Shown in pieces: positions 6,908-10,105 of a DNA stretch of 10,105 nucleotides. The notes beneath the pieces were generated by a model. That model had not been told where the DNA came from. It made no database searches and worked only from the letters and a program-made list of their open reading frames with translations. The position numbers were made by a program, and so were the translations under genes. The stretch's first letter is position 1. Each line of letters begins with the position of its first letter. The stretch comes from Patescibacteria group bacterium (GTDB lineage: Bacteria; Patescibacteriota; Gracilibacteria; UBA1369; LOWO2-01-FULL-3), in NCBI GenBank assembly GCA_018818755.1, contig JAHIRL010000008.1, positions 1 to 10,105 on the forward strand. The letters run 5' to 3'.

Positions 6908-7845
6908 AAGTTTTGGTTAGTGGGTCTACGGCCTACGATCACATAATGTCTTTTGATGACGACTTTAAGAAACATCTTTTTAAAGGTGGTATGGATCATT
7001 TGAGCATTTCTTTTTTGGTGAATAAAAGAGAGTCGCACTATGGTGGATGTGCGGCCAATATTAGTTATAGTTTGGCTTTATTTTCTATTGAACCATATTT
7101 ATTGAGTTCTGTGGGTATGGATTTTCCAAAATATCAAAAGTGGCTTAACGGCTCCGGAGTCTCGACGGATTTTGTGGTTAGTGATCCGAATGATTTTACG
7201 GCTGCGGCTTACATTTTGAGTGATAAGGAGCATAATCAAATTACGATGTTTTCCCCATCGGCCTCAGGAAATAAGGATCTCAACTACGACCTTGACTCTA
7301 TTGATCTTGATGATTTTAGTTGTGCGATAATTTCTCCGGATGTTCCTAAACGGATGATTGATTGCTATGAGTATTTTAAGAAACACAATTTTCCCTATTA
7401 TTTTGATCCGGGGCAGGCCTTGCCGGTTTTGGATAAAGATGAGCTTGTTTCGATGACTGTTGGCTCTCAGGGAGTTTTCCTCAATAGTTACGAGGCTTCT
7501 TTGCTTGTAGATAAGACCGGACTTAGTTTGCAGGATTTATCCATGAAGGTGCGTTTTGTTGTACGGACTTTGGGAAAAGATGGCGTGGAGCTTTGGGTTG
7601 ATGGGAAGATGGAGGTTTTCCCTGCTGTGAAAGTTTCAAATATTGTGGATTCTACGGGCTGTGGTGATGCTTTTAGAGCGGGTTTTTTGTATGGGCTTCT
7701 GTATGATAACAATCTTGAAAAAGCTTGCATGATGGGAAATATTGCAGCTGTTTATGCTTTGGAAAACCTTGGAACCCAAAACCATTCTTTTAGTTTGGCT
7801 GAGTTTAATGAGAGATTTATTAGTGAATACGGTCTAGCGCCTTGA
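6904..7845 (+). CDS. PfkB-family kinase, resembling mycobacterial-type adenosine kinase
   Basis: This 313-residue protein is a ribokinase/PfkB-fold kinase that transfers ATP phosphate to a sugar or nucleoside. The N-terminal family motif is GGCAAN (47-52). The C-terminal signature DSTGCGDAFRAGF (249-261) contains the anion-hole glycines and the catalytic base D255. Several segments resemble the mycobacterial adenosine kinase branch as I remember it: GSTAYDHIMSF at the start, SISFLV (34-39), GMDFPKYQKWL (71-81), DPGQALPVL (168-176) and ENLGTQ (287-292). Adenosine is therefore the best substrate guess, but other nucleosides or sugars are possible. It overlaps rmlA by 4 bases (ATGA) and is probably translated from the same mRNA. 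Its 3' end overlaps the converging csaB gene by 26 bases, and no terminator hairpin is visible there. Confidence 0.88.
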   Translation: MKVLVSGSTAYDHIMSFDDDFKKHLFKGGMDHLSISFLVNKRESHYGGCAANISYSLALFSIEPYLLSSVGMDFPKYQKWLNGSGVSTDFVVSDPNDFTAAAYILSDKEHNQITMFSPSASGNKDLNYDLDSIDLDDFSCAIISPDVPKRMIDCYEYFKKHNFPYYFDPGQALPVLDKDELVSMTVGSQGVFLNSYEASLLVDKTGLSLQDLSMKVRFVVRTLGKDGVELWVDGKMEVFPAVKVSNIVDSTGCGDAFRAGFLYGLLYDNNLEKACMMGNIAAVYALENLGTQNHSFSLAEFNERFISEYGLAP

Positions 7846-8782
7846 GGATTTCTTTCTTGGCCTGTTCTGTGTTTGTTGGTCTGGTATTTTTTGCGATGTC
7901 TTTTAGGAGAGATTCGACTTTTTTGGCGTATGGTATGGCTGTGAAAGGTGTGTGGCAGATTAGCGCGGAGATTAGTGAGTGGAGGCGCATTCCTACAAGG
8001 TATTTTGATTTGTTTATTTCTTCGAGTGTCTGTTTAATGCTTAGGCTGGGGCTTATTTTGTAATTTTTGTTTTGCATTAAGCTGGTTATTTGTGCAGTTA
8101 TTTCTTTGTCTGTGTTTGGCTGGAATAGGAGGAAGTTTAGAGGGGATGTTTTGGCTATTTTATCGAGTTTTTTGGCTATTTCCTGTTTCTCTTTTTTGCT
8201 GAGCGGTTTTTGTCTTAGAGCAACTATTGTTTGCTTTGTTTTTTTTGTCGCCTTGAGCATGGGGTTTTGGAAAAAGGCAAAATCGGGATGGAGGTTAACT
8301 GCTTTTACCCCTAGTTTTTCGAGTTCTTTTTTGGAATCACTGTCTCTGACACTTATATATTTTGCTTTTTTGAATAAATATTGAATCAGTTTCTTTTCCA
8401 AAAAACTTTTGGGACTGCCGATGCTCTGGCCCAGCATAAATAGCGGCTTAGTGTAGATAAGTGCCATAAGTGCATGAATCCCCCAAATTATGTTTGCTCT
8501 GCGCTCCGGCCCGGCAAATAGCCCTCCACCGCCGATTATCACAGCCTTTGAGTCTTTGAACGCTTTCTTGTCGGATTTTTTAAATAGATTTTTGATAAGT
8601 GAGCGTATTCCTCCGGGGTATTGGCTAATTGCTTTTACCTGATGTTGTTTTTGCGTTTCTGCGGGATTTGCACTTAATACAATTGCCTCGTGTTGGTTTT
8701 TCAGAATTTCCAAAAGACCGGCAAGGATCATTTCATCTCCGATATTGCCCGCTCCGTAATTTCCGATGATGGCTATTTTCAT
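7820..8782 (-). CDS. csaB: Polysaccharide pyruvyl transferase (CsaB family)
   Basis: CsaB-type enzymes add a pyruvate ketal to cell-wall polysaccharide, the ligand that SLH-domain surface proteins bind. The 320-residue protein has the family landmarks: NYGAGNIGDE (8-17), the glycine cluster GGGG (84-87), GQSIG (118-122), SVRDSDS (144-150), PDFAF (166-170), ALRQ (188-191) and MRLHS (265-269). The frame is open to an ATG at 8818, but I choose the ATG at 8782. It starts directly with the conserved MKIAIIGNYG strand, and it overlaps the rnhB stop as ATGA; the longer form would add 12 charged residues. There is no signal peptide, consistent with a cytoplasmic enzyme acting on lipid-linked precursors. 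It is the last gene of the leftward rplS-rnhB-csaB operon and is rich in Lys, Ile, Asn and Gln. The exact acceptor is unknown. Confidence 0.87.
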   Translation of the reverse strand: MKIAIIGNYGAGNIGDEMILAGLLEILKNQHEAIVLSANPAETQKQHQVKAISQYPGGIRSLIKNLFKKSDKKAFKDSKAVIIGGGGLFAGPERRANIIWGIHALMALIYTKPLFMLGQSIGSPKSFLEKKLIQYLFKKAKYISVRDSDSKKELEKLGVKAVNLHPDFAFFQNPMLKATKKTKQTIVALRQKPLSKKEKQEIAKKLDKIAKTSPLNFLLFQPNTDKEITAQITSLMQNKNYKISPSLSIKQTLEEINKSKYLVGMRLHSLISALICHTPFTAIPYAKKVESLLKDIAKNTRPTNTEQAKKEILKALDRIH

Positions 8783-9378
8783 TTTTTGAGTGTAAAACTT
8801 TTTCTGTGTATTTCGCATTGTCCAAATTCTCTAATATTTTGGGCGTGTTGTCTAGTTCCGTAGCCCATGTGCTTGTTAAACCCGTAGACTGGAAAATCAT
8901 TGTGGTATTGCTCCATCAGTTTGTCTCTGGCAACTTTTGCTAGGATGGAGGCCGCGGCGATGCATCTTAGTTTTTGATCTCCTTTGATTATGGTTTCGTG
9001 TTTCTGCCTCAATTTCTGCTTGTCCCTGCCGTCTATTACAATGTAGTCAGGTTTTATTTTTAGAGATTTGATGCAATTGCAGTTTGCTTCGAGGGTGGCA
9101 TTTAGGATGTTTATTTTGTCTATTCTTGTGGGAGGTACAAAGGAAATCGCAAAATCGAGGGATTTTTGAGTGATTTGTTCAAAAAGAATTTCTCTTTTCT
9201 TCTTTGTGAGCTTTTTGCTGTCATTTAGTCCAGGGAGCTTTGTTCCTAGCTTTAGGATTACTGCCGCAGACACAACTGGACCGGCTAGGGGGCCGCGGCC
9301 AACTTCATCAATCCCGGCAATGCAAAAATAGCCCTTTCGTCGAAGCAGGGATTCTTTATTGCTAAAGCGGTGAGCCAT
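8779..9378 (-). CDS. rnhB: Ribonuclease HII
   Basis: RNase HII cuts the RNA strand of RNA-DNA hybrids and removes single ribonucleotides left in DNA. The 199-residue protein has the family motifs in order: IDEVGRGPLAGPVV (23-36) with catalytic D24 and E25, LNDSKKLT (51-58), VIDG (114-117) with D116, ASILAKVARD (143-152) ending in a further probable metal-binding Asp, and GYGTRQH (172-178). The length is typical. Its start is 9 bases after the rplS stop; the L19-RNase HII order is common in bacteria. No Shine-Dalgarno sequence lies at normal spacing: a GA-rich stretch upstream belongs to the rplS tail and sits too far away. The stop overlaps the csaB start. Confidence 0.96.
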   Translation of the reverse strand: MAHRFSNKESLLRRKGYFCIAGIDEVGRGPLAGPVVSAAVILKLGTKLPGLNDSKKLTKKKREILFEQITQKSLDFAISFVPPTRIDKINILNATLEANCNCIKSLKIKPDYIVIDGRDKQKLRQKHETIIKGDQKLRCIAAASILAKVARDKLMEQYHNDFPVYGFNKHMGYGTRQHAQNIREFGQCEIHRKSFTLKK

Positions 9379-9387
9379 TTATTGTAA

Positions 9388-9957
9388 TTATTTTGCTTCC
9401 TCTTCCTTTGGAGCTTCTGCTGGAGCTTCTGCTGGGGCCTCCTCCTCAACCTTTTCTGGAGATTCTGCCTTCGCTTCTTCTTCTATGGGATTTTCAACTG
9501 GCGCTTCGGCTTGTGGAGTTTCAGAAGATTCTGCCTTCTCTGCTTCCTCTTTTGCTTTTATCTCAGCTAATTCTTCGATGGATTTCTCGACCTCCGCTTC
9601 TTCCTTCTCAGCCTTAACGAAGGATGCTTTTAGTCTTGCAGATTTACCACTTCTTTCACGCATGTAGTAAAGCTTTGCACGGCGAATCTTGGATAGCTTT
9701 GTAATTTCGATTTTAGCGATATTTGGCGAATATAGTGGGAAGATTTTTTCCACACCTATGCCTTCTACAATCTTTCTTACTGTAAAAGTTTTATCGGCTC
9801 CGTGTCCACTATTGATGGCGATTACCAATCCCTCGAAAATTTGGATTCTTTCTTTATCTCCTTCTTTAATTTTTTGATGGACTTTAACAGTGTTTCCAAC
9901 TTTTACATTGGGAACTTTTTTTGTGGCGATTTCTTGAATGTCTTTTAGTTGAACCAT
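9388..9957 (-). CDS. rplS: Ribosomal protein L19 with a long acidic C-terminal tail
   Basis: Residues 1-113 are a complete L19, the 50S protein at the interface with the 30S subunit. They include VGNTVKVHQKIKEGDKERIQ (20-39), the FEGLVIA strand (41-47), FTVRKIVEGIGVEKIFPLYSP (58-78) and the RRAKLYYMRERSGKSARLK segment (92-110). The usual protein ends near there, at about 115 residues. Here another 76 residues follow (114-189), rich in Glu, Ala, Pro and Lys and low in complexity, with repeats such as APAEAPAEAP. The tail is predicted disordered, and its function is unknown. The frame is continuous and the codons are consistent, so it is not an obvious frameshift. The gene heads the leftward operon behind a good promoter and has a leader of about 17 bases. 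Confidence 0.95.
   Translation of the reverse strand: MVQLKDIQEIATKKVPNVKVGNTVKVHQKIKEGDKERIQIFEGLVIAINSGHGADKTFTVRKIVEGIGVEKIFPLYSPNIAKIEITKLSKIRRAKLYYMRERSGKSARLKASFVKAEKEEAEVEKSIEELAEIKAKEEAEKAESSETPQAEAPVENPIEEEAKAESPEKVEEEAPAEAPAEAPKEEEAK
9410..9433. repeat. 12-base direct tandem repeat, two copies, in the rplS tail
   Basis: GGAGCTTCTGCT occurs at 9410-9421 and again at 9422-9433. It encodes the alternating Ala-Pro-Ala-Glu part of the L19 tail. A diverged third unit begins just after it (GGGGCC). Such short in-frame repeats can change length by slippage without breaking the gene. Confidence 0.9.
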
Positions 9958-9980
9958 TTTTCTTGATAAAATGCTAATGC

Positions 9981-10009
9981 AATATATAGAAGGGGAAAAT
10001 TAAAATCAA
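9981..10009 (-). promoter_or_regulatory. Promoter of the rplS-rnhB-csaB operon
   Basis: On the minus strand TTGATT (10009-10004, four of six matches to TTGACA) and TATATT (9986-9981, five of six matches to TATAAT) are separated by exactly 17 bases. Transcription should begin near 9974, leaving about 17 bases before the rplS ATG at 9957. The boxes fill the 57-base gap between rplS and the gene at the right edge. This is the best sigma-70-type match I see in the window. Confidence 0.6.
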
Positions 10010-10014
10010 GTCAT

Positions 10015-10105
10015 TTATTGAATTTTTTCGATAATTATCTGATTTTCCGGATCTTCTTTGATTTCTTTGATGAATCTGTCTTTGAGGTCTAGACGATATT
10101 TGTAG
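10015..10105 (-). CDS. C-terminal fragment of an unidentified leftward gene
   Basis: On the minus strand an open frame enters from the right edge and gives 29 residues before a TAA at 10017-10015. It is lysine-, aspartate- and isoleucine-rich and ends ENQIIIEKIQ. It resembles a soluble helical C terminus, but I cannot name it. It lies 57 bases upstream of rplS on the same strand. TrmD or S16 often sit near L19 in bacteria, but nothing in these residues proves either. That it is coding is inferred from the open frame, which has codon and residue style like the neighbouring minus-strand genes. Confidence 0.5.
   Translation of the reverse strand, partial: YKYRLDLKDRFIKEIKEDPENQIIIEKIQ

Noticed and set aside
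138..7845. Possibility that TGA is recoded (code 25)
   Set aside because: TGA ends rmlA, the kinase and rnhB at positions consistent with family lengths and tight gene overlaps, and no gene needs TGA read-through.
7842..8384. Plus-strand frames with hydrophobic residues opposite csaB
   Set aside because: The Phe/Leu/Cys-rich look comes from reading the complement of Lys- and Glu-rich csaB codons. There is no motif, and the frame starts inside the kinase end.
8783..8818. Upstream ATG that would add 12 residues to csaB
   Set aside because: The extension is charged and not family-like. The ATG at 8782 begins the conserved MKIAIIGNYG and overlaps the rnhB stop as ATGA, so the shorter protein is preferred.
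9393..9667. Leu/Pro- and Ser/Ala-rich plus-strand frames opposite the rplS tail
   Set aside because: They are antisense images of the low-complexity Glu/Ala/Pro codons of the L19 tail and show no independent coding signal.

Overview
The window is bacterial, AT-rich (about 40% G+C by eye) and almost entirely coding. It uses the standard bacterial code: TGA is a real stop in three genes, in the overlaps TATGA at 6902-6907 and ATGA at 8782-8779 and at 7843-7845. That argues against the code-25 lineages Gracilibacteria and Absconditabacteria. No start codon has a convincing Shine-Dalgarno sequence, genes are packed head to tail, and housekeeping genes are mixed with surface-sugar genes. This fits a Candidate Phyla Radiation (Patescibacteria)-like organism with an S-layer or glycan surface. 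The lineage is an inference: no rRNA is present.

Layout. At 1-50 is the start of a leftward gene with a hydrophobic N terminus. A divergent promoter region (51-137) separates it from a compact rightward set of seven genes (138-7845): infB (IF-2), a short QdtA/FdtA-like sugar-isomerase cupin, rmlB, proS, rmlD, rmlA and a PfkB-family kinase resembling mycobacterial adenosine kinase. Gaps run from a 4-base overlap to 24 bases. A good extended -10 element just before rmlA may start a second transcript. A leftward operon runs toward it: rplS (L19 with a long acidic tail), rnhB (RNase HII) and csaB (polysaccharide pyruvyl transferase family). Its start is marked by a good sigma-70-type promoter at 9981-10009. 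The two operons collide tail to tail, with the last genes overlapping by 26 bases. At the right edge is the C-terminal end of another leftward gene that I cannot identify.

How the genes work together. RmlA, RmlB and RmlD supply three of the four steps from glucose-1-phosphate to dTDP-L-rhamnose. The usual 3,5-epimerase RmlC is absent from the window. In its place next to rmlB sits the 131-residue cupin of the 3,4-ketoisomerase family, which has lost one of that family's paired histidines. Either it has taken over the RmlC step, or the pathway makes a different deoxysugar, or rmlC lies elsewhere. CsaB-type pyruvylation in the facing operon fits the same theme of cell-surface glycan. IF-2, ProRS, L19 and RNase HII are ordinary housekeeping genes. 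I see no CRISPR array, mobile element, tRNA or rRNA. I found no clearly undescribed system; the most interesting signal is the RmlC-less sugar cluster with the altered cupin.
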